A stretch of 5,101 bases of DNA from Verrucomicrobiaceae bacterium UBA2429. GTDB taxonomy: Bacteria; Verrucomicrobiota; Verrucomicrobiia; Verrucomicrobiales; Verrucomicrobiaceae. Shown here piece by piece: positions 5,025-5,101 of the stretch. The stretch is taken from positions 1 to 5,101 of the forward strand of contig DDQZ01000096.1 of assembly GCA_002343505.1 (NCBI GenBank), given 5' to 3'. The translations under genes and the position numbers were made by a program. Position 1 is the stretch's first letter. Each line of letters opens with the position of its first letter. The notes beneath the pieces are model-generated. The model searched no databases and was not told the origin of the DNA. It saw only the letters and a program-made list of their open reading frames with translations.

Positions 5025-5101
5025 ATGTCCGAGGAACCCCACGACGCGTCCGCCGAGCTTGCACGCCGCCACCGCAGCCACCACCGCCGCCGGCGCGGCG
5101 G
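5025..5101 (+). CDS. 5' end of an unrecognised gene with an Arg/His-rich N-terminus (cut by window end)
   Basis: From ATG 5025 an open frame runs off the window after 25 full codons, starting MSEEPHDASAELARRH and continuing with a run of His and Arg residues. Acidic then strongly basic N-termini of this kind occur before the first membrane helix of some membrane proteins and in nucleic-acid-binding proteins, but nothing here decides. There is no clear Shine-Dalgarno sequence (a GGGG lies 25 nt upstream, too far), which matches the other genes of the window. The gene-free 168 nt before it leave room for its promoter. It is reported as likely coding because of its position and strong GC at third codon positions. 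Confidence 0.45.
   Translation, partial: MSEEPHDASAELARRHRSHHRRRRG

Noticed and set aside
4830..5084. Minus-strand open frames across the G-rich stretch after tRNA-Gln.
   Set aside because: They overlap the tRNA gene and its promoter, have Pro/Arg-rich low-complexity translations and no recognisable domain.

Overview
The window looks like chromosomal DNA from a GC-rich bacterium, most likely of the Verrucomicrobia. This is an inference from three things: a short (340-residue) eukaryote-like type II glutamine synthetase, strong C/G preference at third codon positions, and a general lack of Shine-Dalgarno sequences in front of good start codons. No marker gene proves the phylum.

Layout. Positions 1-432 (+) carry the 3' end of an unrecognised protein with a proline/alanine-rich linker followed by a probable beta-sandwich domain. 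It converges on a minus-strand cyclase-family (kynurenine-formamidase-like) metal hydrolase at 462-1100. The two genes are 29 nt apart and share an 11-bp inverted repeat that includes both stop codons. About 150 bp with a palindrome separates the hydrolase from a divergent plus-strand FAD-dependent halogenase/oxidoreductase family gene at 1248-2504. A 140-bp intergenic region follows, with a near-consensus sigma-54 (-24/-12) promoter candidate. It leads into the type II glutamine synthetase gene at 2645-3667, which ends at a textbook intrinsic terminator (3693-3720).

The right-hand part is bounded by two complete tRNA genes facing each other: tRNA-Gly(CCC) on plus at 3785-3858 and tRNA-Gln(CTG) on minus at 4782-4855. 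Between them lies a small accessory islet of decayed genes: the C-terminal part of an IS630-family DDE transposase and an N-terminally shortened, frameshifted GNAT acetyltransferase. After tRNA-Gln comes a G-rich non-coding stretch holding a probable tRNA promoter, then the first 25 codons of a new plus-strand gene with an Arg/His-rich N-terminus, cut by the window end.

How the genes relate. The glutamine synthetase is its own transcription unit and is the one gene with a clear physiological role (ammonium assimilation); its promoter candidate would fit nitrogen control. The halogenase-like flavoprotein and the cyclase-family hydrolase are divergent and might share a regulator, but a common pathway is only a hypothesis. 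I found no CRISPR array, no complete mobile element and no clearly new multi-gene system. The most notable signals are the sigma-54-like element, the palindrome between the divergent pair, and the tRNA-bounded islet of gene relics.
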